Of a stretch of DNA of 64,000 nt, positions 9,293 through 18,220 are shown piece by piece. Origin of the DNA: Paraburkholderia sp. Ac-20340 (GTDB lineage: Bacteria; Pseudomonadota; Gammaproteobacteria; Burkholderiales; Burkholderiaceae); assembly GCF_017104965.1 (NCBI RefSeq), contig NZ_JAAGPR010000009.1, positions 62,001-126,000 of the forward strand, in the 5' to 3' direction. How positions within the stretch are numbered: the first letter of the stretch is position 1; every line of letters starts with the position of its first letter. Made by a program: the position numbers and the translations under genes. Below the pieces are notes generated by a model, which ran no database searches, had not been told where the DNA came from, and saw only the letters and a program-made list of their open reading frames with translations.

Positions 9293-10372
9293 ATGAGCAC
9301 GACAGGCGACGAAGCAGCCAATTTCGACGCGGCAACCCATGCGTTACAGCATGCCGCGCCTTCAGGCCTGAACCTGGGCCTCGATCCCAACGATTCCGCC
9401 CCTGGCTATCGAGCGCCGTTCTGGCTGCCCGGCGCCCACATCCAGACCATCATCCCCGCGCTGTTCTCGCGTCTGCCGCTGCCGGCCTACCGGCGCGAGC
9501 GCTGGGACACGCCCGACGGCGATTTCATCGAACTCGACTGGGTCGACAGCCCCGCCGCCACGCCCGCCAACGCCCCGCTGTTCGTGCTGTTCCACGGCCT
9601 GGAAGGCAGTTCCGGCTCACACTACGCGCGTGCGCTGGCCGCTGCCGCCACCGCGCGCGGCTGGCGCGCCGTGATTCCGCACTTTCGCAGCTGCAGCGGG
9701 CCGATGAACCTGCTGCCGCGCTTCTATCATCTCGCCGATTCCGCCGAAGTCGACTGGGTGCTGCGCCGCCTCGCCGCGCAGCACGCGGGGCCGATCGTGG
9801 CGGCGGGCGTGTCGCTGGGCGGCAACGTCCTGCTGCACTGGCTCGCGCAGCAACGCGAAGACGCGCAGATCGTCAGCGCGGCGGCCGCGATCTCCGCGCC
9901 GCTCGACGTGCATGCGGGCGGCAAGATGCTCGCGAGCGGCCTCGGCATGATCTACACGCGCAGCTTCCTCAAGACGCTCAAGGTCAAGGCGCTGCAGAAG
10001 CTCGACCAGTTCCCCGGCCTGTTCGACGCCCAGGCCGTGCTGGCCACGCGCAACATGTACGAATTCGACAACGTGGTGACCGCGCCGCTGCACGGCTTTC
10101 AGAGCGCGCACGACTACTGGACCCAGGCCACCGTGCGCCCGAAACTCGGCGAAATCGTCGTGCCCACCTTGCTGCTCAACGCCCGCAACGACCCGTTCCT
10201 GCCCGGCGAAGTCCTGCCCGCGCGCCACGAAGTGAGCGCCGCCGTGGAACTGGATCAGCCCGAAAACGGCGGCCACGTCGGCTTCATGACCGGACCGTTC
10301 CCGGGCCGCTGCGAGTGGCTGGCGCAGCGCGTCACCGACTATCTTTCGCCCAACCTCCCCGCTCATGGATGA
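9293..10372 (+). CDS. YheT-family alpha/beta hydrolase
   Basis: A 359-residue alpha/beta-hydrolase of the YheT/ABHD1-3 group. Visible marks are PGAHIQTIIPALF near the N terminus, DFIELDWVD, the oxyanion region LFHGLEGSSGSHYARALA, HFRSCSGPMN, the nucleophile elbow VAAGVSLGGNVLLHWL (Ser in GVSLGG), TLLLNARNDPFLPG holding the acid, and GGHVGFM with the catalytic His. The start at 9293 (MSTTGDEAANF) has AAGGGGAC 7 nt upstream; an earlier in-frame ATG would overlap the previous gene. Its TGA overlaps the start of the next gene by 8 bp, indicating translational coupling. Substrate unknown; carboxylesterase or lipase activity is usual for the family. Confidence 0.88.
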   Translation: MSTTGDEAANFDAATHALQHAAPSGLNLGLDPNDSAPGYRAPFWLPGAHIQTIIPALFSRLPLPAYRRERWDTPDGDFIELDWVDSPAATPANAPLFVLFHGLEGSSGSHYARALAAAATARGWRAVIPHFRSCSGPMNLLPRFYHLADSAEVDWVLRRLAAQHAGPIVAAGVSLGGNVLLHWLAQQREDAQIVSAAAAISAPLDVHAGGKMLASGLGMIYTRSFLKTLKVKALQKLDQFPGLFDAQAVLATRNMYEFDNVVTAPLHGFQSAHDYWTQATVRPKLGEIVVPTLLLNARNDPFLPGEVLPARHEVSAAVELDQPENGGHVGFMTGPFPGRCEWLAQRVTDYLSPNLPAHG

Positions 10373-10946
10373 CATCGTCAAGCAGGCGCTCGCGCGCTGG
10401 CCCAACGTTCCTCACTGCACCGGCTGGCTGCGCCTCGATGCGCGCGGCCACTGGCGTCTGCGCGACGAAGCCGATCAGGCGCAAGGCGCGCCCGGCACGC
10501 CGATCCGCCATGAAGCGCTGAACGCCTTCATCAGCCGCAATTACGAACGCGGCGACGACGGCCAGTGGTACTTCCAGAACGGGCCGCAGCGTGTCTATGT
10601 CGAGCTGGAGTACACGCCCTCGGTCGTGCGCCTCGTGCGCGCGGCGGATGGCGCGCTGGCGCTGGGCGATCAGACCGGCAAGGCCTTCGAGCCGATGGCG
10701 GTTTATCTCGACGAACACGGCAGCGTGCTGTTCGCGAACGCGCAAGGCCAGGTGGCGCTGCTGCACGATCACGATCTGGATGCCTTCGCGGAACACGCCA
10801 CGCTCGCCGACGATGGCCAGGGCGGCACCTTCCATTGGCGCGCGGGCATCGACTTGCCGTTGCAGGCGATCGCGCGCGCCGAGGTGCCCGCGCGCTTCGC
10901 TTTCGTTCAGAGTCCCGAAGAAAAAGAAAAAGCCGCGAAAGTTTGA
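10365..10946 (+). CDS. Conserved hypothetical protein coupled to the YheT-like hydrolase
   Basis: 193 residues beginning MDDIVKQALARWPNVPHCTG, with GWLRLDARGHWRLRDE, DGQWYFQNGPQRVYVELEY and FEPMAVYLDEHGSVLFANAQG. I recognise it as a DUF family kept next to YheT-like hydrolases in Burkholderiaceae (annotated as DUF2946 or DUF2944; I am not certain of the number). No signal peptide or membrane segment. The start overlaps the hydrolase stop by 8 bp. The C terminus ends in a charged tail (EEKEKAAKV). Function unknown; coupling suggests it acts with the hydrolase. Confidence 0.8.
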   Translation: MDDIVKQALARWPNVPHCTGWLRLDARGHWRLRDEADQAQGAPGTPIRHEALNAFISRNYERGDDGQWYFQNGPQRVYVELEYTPSVVRLVRAADGALALGDQTGKAFEPMAVYLDEHGSVLFANAQGQVALLHDHDLDAFAEHATLADDGQGGTFHWRAGIDLPLQAIARAEVPARFAFVQSPEEKEKAAKV

Positions 10947-10982
10947 TCGCACCGATCACGCCGCTCACACCGGTCACACCGA

Positions 10983-12764
10983 TCAGCCGCGATCCTTTTC
11001 CTCCGCCCGCTCCTCCTTGTAGCGCGCCTCGAAATCATGCAGGCGCGCGTCGATGGTCGACAGATCGTAGAAGCCCACCGCTTTCATGTCGCGCGCCTCC
11101 TTCAACTGGCGGATCGCCGACGGCCACGCGCCGTCGATCGCGAACTTCTCCGCCAGCGCCCGGCGCTGCATCAGCAGATCGCCGATCCCCGCGCTCGACT
11201 GCGCCAGATACTGCCACCAGGCGCCCTCTTTCGGCTCGGCTTCGGTCTGCTGGCGCGCCAGCGTCTGCGCCTCCTTGAAGCGGCGCGCGGCGATCAGCGA
11301 TTGCAGCAGGATGTCGGTGGCCGCATGCGAAGCGGGCCACGCCGCGTGCGCGGCCTGCGCGAGCCGCACGGCATCGTCGTTGCGGGCAGCGCGACGGGCG
11401 ATATCGGCGGCCAGCACATCGAGACTCGGCGAGCTGCGCTGCCTGCTGCCGTCGCCCGCTTCGAACTGCGCGAACGCCGCGCGCGAAGTCGCGAGCGACG
11501 CCTGTGCATCGTCGTAGCGCTCCAGCAGCATCTGCGCGAAGGCAATGCCATACCAGTTCGCGGCCACGTTGAGCGCCACCCGGTCGTCGATTTCCGCGCG
11601 CAGCCGCGAAATTTCATCGATATATTCACCGCGCGAGCGGTCCTGCAACACCCGCACACGCGCGCGCACGAAGCCGTATTCCGGCGCCTGGCGCGGCTGC
11701 CGGTAAGGCGCGCGGCGCGCGCGGTCCTGCATGTCGGCGATGCGCTCGCCCGTGAGCGGGTGCGTGCGCGCATAGGCGGGCACGCCGGCATCGCCCATCG
11801 ACGCACGTTCGAGCCGCTCGAAAAACGCCACCATGCCCCACGGGTCGTAGCCCGCGCCCGCCAGCAACTGGAAGCCGACGCGGTCCGCCTCGTGCTCGGC
11901 GGCGCGCGAAAAACGCAACTGGCTATCGACCATATACGCCTGACTGCCGATCGCAATCGCGCTGCCCAGATCGCCGCTGCGCGCGAGCACGCCCGCGAGA
12001 ATGCCGAACAGAATGCCCGCGAGCGCCGTATAGCCGGTGCGCTCGCTCTGCGAGAGCATGCGCGCGATGTGCCGCTGCAGGACGTGCCCCATCTCGTGAC
12101 CGAGCACGGAAGCGAGTTCGGATTCCGTCTGCGTCGTCACGATCAGCCCGGAGTTCACGCCGATAAAACCGCCTGGCAGCGAGAACGCGTTGATCTGGCC
12201 GTCACGCATGGCGAAGAGATCGAAGTCGGGCCGATAGCCGCCGATGAACTGCGCCGCCGCCGATGCCGAAAGCCGCTGCGCGACCGAATCGAGATAATCG
12301 AGCACGAGCCAATCGCCGATGTAGTCGGGGTCGCGGCGAATTTCGCGCATCACGCGCTCGCCGATGCGGCGCTCGGCCTGGGGCGTGAGCGCGCCGCCCG
12401 AGCCATCGCCCAGATCGGGCAGTTGCGGCACCCAGGCGGGCACGTGCACACTGGGATTGCCGCTCGCCGATCCAGATAAAGTTTGGCCGAAACGGCTCTG
12501 CGCGCCGCCGTAAGTGCCGAACACGCCCTGCGCGATCGAGGCGGGCACGACCGCATCGGCGGAATCGTCGAGCGGGCCGCTGACCAAGGCTGGCGCGGTG
12601 GGAGAAAGCGCGGCGGGCGCCCTGGAAGGTGGCGCGGCAGACGCAGTGACCGCAGCCGAGCCGAGATCGAGCACCGCGCGCGGCGCCGACGCCTGCGCCC
12701 ACGTTTGCACCGGAGCGGCAAGCGACATGCTCAAACAGACAGCCAGCAGCCGTTTCTGAAGCAT
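10983..12764 (-). CDS. Periplasmic M48-family metalloprotease with TPR-like C-terminal region (BepA-like)
   Basis: 593 residues. The N terminus MLQKRLLAVCLSMSLAAPVQ and following TWAQA form a signal peptide, so the protein should be periplasmic. A long Ala/Pro/Ser-rich linker precedes the M48 domain: LPGGFIGVNSGLI, zinc motif SVLGHEMGHVLQRHIARML (HEMGH) and the downstream ligand AAEHEADRVGFQLLAGAGYDP. The C-terminal third is helical and repeat-like, as in BepA, which processes outer-membrane assembly intermediates such as LptD. Start 12764 is chosen for the signal peptide; the frame is open to 12905 but that part lacks homology. Transcribed divergently from moaC. Confidence 0.9.
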   Translation of the reverse strand: MLQKRLLAVCLSMSLAAPVQTWAQASAPRAVLDLGSAAVTASAAPPSRAPAALSPTAPALVSGPLDDSADAVVPASIAQGVFGTYGGAQSRFGQTLSGSASGNPSVHVPAWVPQLPDLGDGSGGALTPQAERRIGERVMREIRRDPDYIGDWLVLDYLDSVAQRLSASAAAQFIGGYRPDFDLFAMRDGQINAFSLPGGFIGVNSGLIVTTQTESELASVLGHEMGHVLQRHIARMLSQSERTGYTALAGILFGILAGVLARSGDLGSAIAIGSQAYMVDSQLRFSRAAEHEADRVGFQLLAGAGYDPWGMVAFFERLERASMGDAGVPAYARTHPLTGERIADMQDRARRAPYRQPRQAPEYGFVRARVRVLQDRSRGEYIDEISRLRAEIDDRVALNVAANWYGIAFAQMLLERYDDAQASLATSRAAFAQFEAGDGSRQRSSPSLDVLAADIARRAARNDDAVRLAQAAHAAWPASHAATDILLQSLIAARRFKEAQTLARQQTEAEPKEGAWWQYLAQSSAGIGDLLMQRRALAEKFAIDGAWPSAIRQLKEARDMKAVGFYDLSTIDARLHDFEARYKEERAEEKDRG

Positions 12765-12925
12765 CGTGGTCAGATCGGAAAGCAGACAGCGCGAGGATGC
12801 CGGCGCGGCGGCCAGCCACCGGCCGATTGTAGAACGTCGCCCGTCATTGCGCCCTGGAATCGGGGCGCGCACGGCGCTGTTAAGATAAGCGCCCCTCAGG
12901 TTCAATGAAGCAGCGGAGAATTCCC

Positions 12926-13402
12926 ATGTCCCAACTCACCCATTTCGACGCCGCCGGCGACGCACACATGGTCGACGTCGGCGACAAGGCCGAGACCAAA
13001 CGCATCGCCGTCGCGAGCGGCACGATCCGCATGCTGCCCGCCACCTTCGCGCTGATCCGCGATGGCAATGCGAAAAAAGGCGATGTGATCGGCGTGGCGC
13101 GCATCGCCGCGATCCAGGGCGCGAAACGCACGTCGGATCTGATTCCGCTGTGCCATCCGCTGGCGATCACGCGCGTGAAAGTGGATTTCGTGCTCGACGA
13201 AGCGCTGCCCGGCGTGCATTGCTCGGCGCAGGTGGAAACGTTCGGGCGTACCGGCGTGGAGATGGAAGCGCTGACCGCCGTGCAGGTCGGTCTGCTGACG
13301 GTCTACGACATGTGCAAGGCCGTCGATCGCGGCATGACGATCACCGATGTGCGCGTGCTGGAAAAGCACGGCGGGAAGTCGGGGGATTGGGTGGCGGCTT
13401 GA
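12926..13402 (+). CDS. moaC: Cyclic pyranopterin monophosphate synthase
   Basis: MoaC converts the MoaA product, 3',8-cyclo-GTP, to cyclic pyranopterin monophosphate in molybdenum-cofactor synthesis. 158 residues with [20 protein letters not shown] at the start, family motifs [45 protein letters not shown] and [14 protein letters not shown], with the active-site Lys/Asp region (CKAVD). GGAGAA precedes the ATG at 12926 by 6 nt. Stands alone here; no other moa gene is in the window. Confidence 0.96.
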   Translation: MSQLTHFDAAGDAHMVDVGDKAETKRIAVASGTIRMLPATFALIRDGNAKKGDVIGVARIAAIQGAKRTSDLIPLCHPLAITRVKVDFVLDEALPGVHCSAQVETFGRTGVEMEALTAVQVGLLTVYDMCKAVDRGMTITDVRVLEKHGGKSGDWVAA

Positions 13403-13450
13403 TGTGGCTTGATGCGACGCGATTTCGCGTCACGCGCTGATCGGCCATGA

Positions 13451-13487
13451 AAAAGGCGGCGTGCGTCGAAACGCTACGCCGCCTTGT
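13451..13487 (-). terminator. Rho-independent terminator of the pglL-type gene
   Basis: Perfect 10-bp arms 13453-13462 and 13476-13485 (AAGGCGGCGT type) with a 13-nt loop, followed on the minus strand by TTTTTC. It lies between the convergent moaC and ligase genes and may stop moaC transcripts as well, although the plus-strand T run is short. Confidence 0.8.
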
Positions 13488-13507
13488 CTCAGCGATGACC
13501 GCGAAGG

Positions 13508-15325
13508 TCAATCGTCCGAATCGTCGTCCTCATCGTCGCTGGCCGAAGCCGGCGGATTGCCGTACTTCTTCACCAGATCGGCCTTGAAGCCCTTGAGGGT
13601 CGGCTCGTCGTCGAGCAGGCCGTAGAGCGCCGCCAGTTGCGTCGGCCAGTCGTGCAGTTCCTGCGCGAAAATCTTCAGGCGTTCGACCGTGTCGGACGCG
13701 CCATCCGTATTGCCCGCCAGCGCCTGCAGCACCGCATAGCGGCGCAGCACGGTCTCGCCCGGCAGCAGCGCGATCGCGCGCTCGTGGGCCGCCAGCTTGG
13801 TCGACAGGCTCGCCGCGTTCATCGGCATGAGCGTCGCCATGCCGTAATCGCCCCACGCGCGGAACAGGAACGACGGCGCCTCGGCGTATTGCTGCGCCGG
13901 ATGCGAGCCGTAGTAAAGGACTTCGGCGCGGTTGTAGTCGCGCATCACCGGCCACAGCGAGGCGATACCGCCAAACACGATCACCGTGTAGACCGCGAAC
14001 GCCGCACGCGGCGACACGAAGCGCAGCGGCTTCGTCTCCAGCAGACCGAACACGAACATCGCGGGCAGCAGGAAGAACATGTACTGCTGCGGATACTCGA
14101 CGAGCGCATGCATGACCAGCGCGCCAATCAGCGCGAAGCCGAAAATGCGCTCGGCCGTGTGCGGCGCGCGCAGCATGCGCACGAACCACGCGAGCAGCCC
14201 CAGCAGAACGATGCCGCAACCCACTACGCCGGTCTTGGCGAGCAGGTCGAGGAAAATATCGTGCGAGTTGTTGGCGATCTCGACGCCGCCCAGCGTGCGC
14301 GCGAGTTCGAACTGGTGAATCGGGAAATCGCCCCAGCCCACGCCCAGCAGCGGATGCTCCTTGAACATCGTCCAGCCGTAACGCCACAAGGCCAGACGCG
14401 GCGCGATCTGGCCGGCATCCTTGAAGCGGTCGGCCGCCGACTGGTCGAGTTGCAGCTGATAGTGCACGTTGGCCCAACGCACGAAGGCATTCACGGCCAC
14501 GAAGATCGCGAACAGCACGACCGGCACGATCCAGTCGCGCACGCCGCCCTTCACCGCCACAGCGCCGATGCCCTCTTCACGCTCGCCGCGCACGCCACGC
14601 GCCGCCGACAGCGCCATCCACAAACCCGCCACGACGATCACGCCCATCTGCAGCCACGGACCGCGCGACACCGTCAGCGCCAGGCCGCCCGAATAGACCG
14701 CCGACAGCACGAACCACAGCACTGGATTCAGACGGCGCGTCTGCACCAGATACAGCGCCGCCGCCACGGCGAAGGCGATGTAGGTGGCGAGGTGGTTGGC
14801 CTGCGCCATATTGCCGAACGGCCGGCGATCGAATTGCACGTTGTAGGCGACGACCAGCGGCGTGACCTTCACCTCCAGATGCAGCAACTGGATCACCTGG
14901 CAGAACACCGCGAACAGCCCGCCGATCACGAGCGCCCACGCGCCCCACACCATCGCCGCGCGCACGAGATTCACGCGCGCGATCCCGTAACCCGCCTGCA
15001 CGGCCATGAAGGCCGCGAGCAGATAGCCCGCGCCGAGCCAGTTCATCGACGGCTGCGCAACCGGCAGCGCGATCGTCTGCACGACGAGCAACAAGCCGAA
15101 AGCCAGCGGCACGAGCGCCACCGCAGGCAAGGCAAATCCCGCTGACGGACGCTCGGTCTGCGTCAGCATCCACACGCCCGCGCCCACCAGCAGGTAGAGC
15201 GCGAGCGCCGTGAATTCGGCATAGAACGTCGGAATCGGATACGTGTGGTTGACGACCGCGTAAGGCAGGATCAACGCAATGGCCAGCAGGACGAACGTAA
15301 GGTAACGCGCAAAAGGTGAAGGCAT
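13508..15325 (-). CDS. pglL: PglL-type O-oligosaccharyltransferase / O-antigen ligase family protein
   Basis: 605-residue polytopic inner-membrane protein with about 10-12 hydrophobic segments. The large periplasmic loop carries the Wzy_C ligase region, including WRYGWTMFKEHPLLGVGWGD, with the conserved NNSHDIFLDLLAKTGVVG (His of the ligase family). The C-terminal region after the last membrane segment (DYNRAEVLYYGSHPAQQYAE onward) matches the extra domain of PglL proteins, which transfer lipid-linked glycans to Ser/Thr of pilins and other periplasmic proteins. Start 15325 (MPSPFARYLTFVLLAIALIL) is chosen for homology. The neighbouring upstream gene is a type IV pilin, its likely substrate. 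The acidic tail is DDEDDDSDD. Confidence 0.88.
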   Translation of the reverse strand: MPSPFARYLTFVLLAIALILPYAVVNHTYPIPTFYAEFTALALYLLVGAGVWMLTQTERPSAGFALPAVALVPLAFGLLLVVQTIALPVAQPSMNWLGAGYLLAAFMAVQAGYGIARVNLVRAAMVWGAWALVIGGLFAVFCQVIQLLHLEVKVTPLVVAYNVQFDRRPFGNMAQANHLATYIAFAVAAALYLVQTRRLNPVLWFVLSAVYSGGLALTVSRGPWLQMGVIVVAGLWMALSAARGVRGEREEGIGAVAVKGGVRDWIVPVVLFAIFVAVNAFVRWANVHYQLQLDQSAADRFKDAGQIAPRLALWRYGWTMFKEHPLLGVGWGDFPIHQFELARTLGGVEIANNSHDIFLDLLAKTGVVGCGIVLLGLLAWFVRMLRAPHTAERIFGFALIGALVMHALVEYPQQYMFFLLPAMFVFGLLETKPLRFVSPRAAFAVYTVIVFGGIASLWPVMRDYNRAEVLYYGSHPAQQYAEAPSFLFRAWGDYGMATLMPMNAASLSTKLAAHERAIALLPGETVLRRYAVLQALAGNTDGASDTVERLKIFAQELHDWPTQLAALYGLLDDEPTLKGFKADLVKKYGNPPASASDDEDDDSDD

Positions 15326-15540
15326 GGGAATTGGGGGCGTCGGCAACCGGCGCACTATACAAAACTTTTCCCTCCCTGTGCGGCCGCTTTCGGACGAAAT
15401 CCGCTCGTATGCGCCGTACTTTCGCTCTGGGCTCCTGATTTTGCGTCTGCGCGGGCGGTGCTTGCGCAATCCTCTGCAAGCGAACGTCACCGCCCGCACG
15501 TCCCGGGCGCTACGTCCGGCGCCGGGTTGTCAGCACACGC

Positions 15541-16197
15541 TTATGCGCGGCATTCCGGCGGCGCCAGATTGGCCGGCAGCGTGGCCGCATCCGCCGGTGA
15601 CGGTCCCGCGCCCGGCGCGCCAAGCGACGAAGCCGCCTTGCCGCCCGCAAAGCACTCCCACGTGAGCGTGCCGGCCTGCACCGAACCTTGCGCGAGCGCG
15701 ACGCGCGCCGTGGGGTCATCGGCGTTATCGGGCACGGAAGGCACGAGCACGATGGTGTTGCTGCCTTCGGGCGCAATGCGCGTGGTGAAGGCCACAGTGA
15801 TCTGACCGGTCGTGTCGTCGATCTTCACCGACGAGACATTGCGCGTGGCCGGCGGCTTGGTGTAGCCCGCGCCGAAGGCATTGCCGCTCGCGGCGTTTTC
15901 GGCCACCGAAAGCCGCGCCGCCGAAGCGAGCGACAGCCCCTCGCCTACCCGGCTGCGCGCCAGGTAGTCCTGATAGGCGGGAATCGCATAAGCGGCAATC
16001 ACACCGACGATCGCCAGCACGATCATCAACTCGATCAGCGTGAAGCCGGGCGCGGCCCAGCGCCCGGCCCGGCGCAACAGCGCGCGCCACGATTGCACGA
16101 ACGATGCGGCGCGCGATCTGGCGCGTCCGGGCGCGGGTACATCTGCCGCGGCTACACCTGAAATACGGTCTGCAACAAGTACGGATACGGTCATCAT
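15541..16197 (-). CDS. pilA: Type IV pilin with a long leader peptide
   Basis: 218-residue prepilin. The class signature [20 protein letters not shown] contains the PilD cleavage site after Gly51 (mature protein starts Phe52, with Glu at mature position 5), followed by [19 protein letters not shown]. Two C-terminal Cys (TWECFAGG and PPECRA) can form the disulfide-bonded D-region, with a Pro/Gly/Ala-rich stretch between them. The mature protein is about 167 residues. The leader is 51 residues instead of the usual 6-10 (up to about 26 in type IVb), yet AGGAG sits 4-6 nt before the ATGATG start, which supports it. An internal GTG would give an 18-residue leader but has no SD. Adjacent to pglL, suggesting O-glycosylation of the pilin. 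Confidence 0.9.
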   Translation of the reverse strand: MMTVSVLVADRISGVAAADVPAPGRARSRAASFVQSWRALLRRAGRWAAPGFTLIELMIVLAIVGVIAAYAIPAYQDYLARSRVGEGLSLASAARLSVAENAASGNAFGAGYTKPPATRNVSSVKIDDTTGQITVAFTTRIAPEGSNTIVLVPSVPDNADDPTARVALAQGSVQAGTLTWECFAGGKAASSLGAPGAGPSPADAATLPANLAPPECRA

Positions 16198-16212
16198 CTG
16201 GCTCCTGAAACG

Positions 16213-16250
16213 GAAAACGCCTGCCCACCGGGAGGTGAACAGGCGTTTCG
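16213..16250 (-). terminator. Hairpin between terC and pilA
   Basis: Arms AAACGCCTG (16215-16223) and CAGGCGTTT (16240-16248) form a 9-bp stem, followed on the minus strand by TTTTCC. It should end terC transcription, but it lies only 16 nt before the pilA start, so it also sits in the pilA leader and could act as an attenuator. Confidence 0.7.
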
Positions 16251-16332
16251 ATCGTATCGACGCCCCGGTTTGCCGGGCAGTCGGCCAGATGGCTTAGGCG
16301 TGGCGCTGTCGGCTCACGCTGTCAGTTCGCGG

Positions 16333-17043
16333 TCAGTGCGAGCCTTGCGCGCGCGCCGCGTTACGGCGCTTGAGCAGATGCCCCACTAGCACCACAAAAA
16401 GCGCGCCCGCCACGCACATGCCGTATTCGGCCACCGGCGTGTCGAGCATCGGCCAGCGGTCGCCAGCCGGATCATTGACGATCAGTCCGCCCGCGATCCA
16501 GCCGAGCAGCGCGGCGCCCAGCGTCACGATGACCGGATAACGGTCGAGCAGTTTGAGCACAAGCTGGCTGCCCCAGACGATCAGCGGAATGCTCACCATC
16601 AACCCGAAAATCACCAGCGCGATGCGGTGCTGCGGATCGGCGGATTCCGCCGCGCCCGCGATGGCCACGACGTTGTCCAGACTCATCACCGCATCGGCGA
16701 CGATGATGGTCTTGATCGCGCCCAGCAGCTTGTCGGAAGGCTTCACATTGGCATGGTCGCCGTGCGCCGGCGCCAGCAGCCGCACGCCGATCCACAGCAG
16801 CATCAGCCCACCCGCGAACTTGAGCAGCGGCACGTTGAGCAGCACCACCGCGAAGGCGATCAGCACCACGCGCAACACGATCGCGCCCACGGTTCCCCAC
16901 AGGATGCCGCGCAGGCGCTGCTGCGCGGGCAGATCGCGGCAGGCGAGCGCGATCACCACGGCGTTATCGCCGCCGAGCAGAATGTCGATGACGATGATCT
17001 GGATGACCGCGCCCCAGTGGAGCGTCGTGAAGAACTCGAGCAT
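16333..17043 (-). CDS. TerC-family integral membrane protein (YjbE-type, putative metal exporter)
   Basis: 236-residue protein with about seven membrane segments. Sequence marks: VIDILLGGDNAVVIALACRD (the GGDNA motif with the conserved Asp-Asn), then VADAVMSLDNVVAIAGAAES (SLDN), the paired acidic motifs of the TerC/LysE superfamily that are thought to bind the transported ion. Family members such as Alx, MeeF/MeeY and YceF are linked to Mn2+ export. Start 17043 (MLEFFTTLHWGAVIQIIVID) gives the usual length; the longer open frame upstream crosses the sucD terminator. No convincing yybP-ykoY riboswitch is seen in the short upstream region. Confidence 0.87.
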   Translation of the reverse strand: MLEFFTTLHWGAVIQIIVIDILLGGDNAVVIALACRDLPAQQRLRGILWGTVGAIVLRVVLIAFAVVLLNVPLLKFAGGLMLLWIGVRLLAPAHGDHANVKPSDKLLGAIKTIIVADAVMSLDNVVAIAGAAESADPQHRIALVIFGLMVSIPLIVWGSQLVLKLLDRYPVIVTLGAALLGWIAGGLIVNDPAGDRWPMLDTPVAEYGMCVAGALFVVLVGHLLKRRNAARAQGSH

Positions 17044-17102
17044 GAATACGGGAACTGAAGGGAAAGTTGCGCTGCGCGCGTGCGGAAAACCGCGCGCCAA
17101 AT

Positions 17103-17139
17103 AAAAAGCGAGGCAGCCATGACTGGCTCCCTCGCTTTT
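17103..17139 (-). terminator. Rho-independent terminator after sucD
   Basis: Extended hairpin: AAAAGCGAGG (17104-17113) pairs with CCTCGCTTTT (17130-17139), with an inner AGCCA/TGGCT pairing around a 4-nt loop. The minus strand continues TTTTTAT. It ends the sucCD transcript; the plus strand also has TTTT. Confidence 0.88.
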
Positions 17140-17233
17140 GTTCGGAAACCTCGTGAAAGGATTCCGCAAGCATATCAAAAAACGCCAGCCGCCCGCGCAT
17201 CCGTGATGCGGCGAACGGCGGCGTATTTCGACA

Positions 17234-18115
17234 TTACAGCACCGACTTCAGCAGACGGCCCATTTCCGACGGGTTGCGCGTGACCTTGATGCCGCACGCG
17301 TCCATGATTTCCAGCTTCGCTTCGGCCGTATCCGCACCGCCCGAGATCAGCGCGCCGGCGTGGCCCATGCGCTTGCCCGGAGGCGCCGTGACGCCCGCGA
17401 TAAAGCCGACGACCGGCTTCTTCATGTTGCCCTTGATCCACTCTGCCGCCGTGGCTTCGTCCGGGCCGCCGATTTCGCCGATCATGATCACGGCGTCCGT
17501 ATCCGGATCGTCGTTGAACATCTTCATGACGTCGATGTGCTTCAGACCGTTGATCGGGTCGCCGCCGATACCGACTGCCGACGACTGGCCAAGGCCGAGT
17601 GCCGTCAGCTGCGCAACCGCTTCATACGTCAGCGTGCCCGAACGCGACACGACGCCGATGCGGCCCTTGCGGTGAATGTGACCCGGCATGATGCCGATCT
17701 TCAGCTCGTCCGGCGTGATCGTGCCGGGGCAGTTCGGGCCGAGGAGCAGCGTCTTGCGGCCTTCGCGGCGCATACGGTCCTTGACTTCGATCATGTCGCG
17801 CACGGGAATGCCTTCCGTGATACAGATCGCCAGATCGAGGTCGGCCTCGACGGCTTCCCAGATCGCAGCAGCAGCGCCTGCGGGCGGCACGTAGATGACC
17901 GAAACGGTCGCGCCGGTGGCGTCCTTGGCTTCACGCACGTTGGCGTAAATGGGGATGCCTTCGAAGTCTTCGCCGGCCTTCTTCGGGTTCACGCCCGCGA
18001 CGAACGCTTCGCGGCCGTTCGCGTATTCACGGCAGGCACGCGTGTGGAACTGACCGGTCTTGCCGGTGATGCCCTGCGTGATGACCTTGGTGTCTTTGTT
18101 GATCAGAATCGACAT
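17234..18115 (-). CDS. sucD: Succinyl-CoA ligase [ADP-forming], alpha subunit
   Basis: Alpha subunit of succinyl-CoA synthetase, which forms ATP, succinate and CoA from succinyl-CoA in the TCA cycle. 293 residues from MSILINKDTKVITQGITGKT, with the CoA-binding fold (TGKTGQFHTRACREYANG), IYVPPAGAAAAIWEAVEADL, LLLGPNCPGTITPDELKIGI, SRSGTLTYEAVAQLT, GIGGDPINGLKHID and the phosphohistidine loop GKRMGHAGALISGGADTAE. Start 18115 is chosen by homology (AGAGGTCAATAC precedes it). sucC lies 105 bp upstream, with a GNRA-capped hairpin in the gap. Confidence 0.97.
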   Translation of the reverse strand: MSILINKDTKVITQGITGKTGQFHTRACREYANGREAFVAGVNPKKAGEDFEGIPIYANVREAKDATGATVSVIYVPPAGAAAAIWEAVEADLDLAICITEGIPVRDMIEVKDRMRREGRKTLLLGPNCPGTITPDELKIGIMPGHIHRKGRIGVVSRSGTLTYEAVAQLTALGLGQSSAVGIGGDPINGLKHIDVMKMFNDDPDTDAVIMIGEIGGPDEATAAEWIKGNMKKPVVGFIAGVTAPPGKRMGHAGALISGGADTAEAKLEIMDACGIKVTRNPSEMGRLLKSVL

Positions 18116-18158
18116 GTATTGACCTCTGTTCGCTTGACGCCGCGCGTCGCGCCGCCCG

Positions 18159-18176
18159 CTACGTGTTGCCACGTAG
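18159..18176 (-). other. Hairpin with GCAA tetraloop between sucC and sucD
   Basis: On the minus strand CTACGTG, GCAA, CACGTAG forms a perfect 7-bp stem closed by a GNRA-type tetraloop. It has no T tract and lies inside the sucCD operon, so an mRNA processing or stability role is more plausible than termination. Confidence 0.6.
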
Positions 18177-18220
18177 AGCGGTCTTCGCGCCGGCACAGCG
18201 TCATTCGTATCCGCTGAAAA

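Noticed and set aside
16951..17230. Possible yybP-ykoY manganese riboswitch before terC
   Set aside because: The region is short, contains the sucD terminator, and I could not find the conserved riboswitch core.
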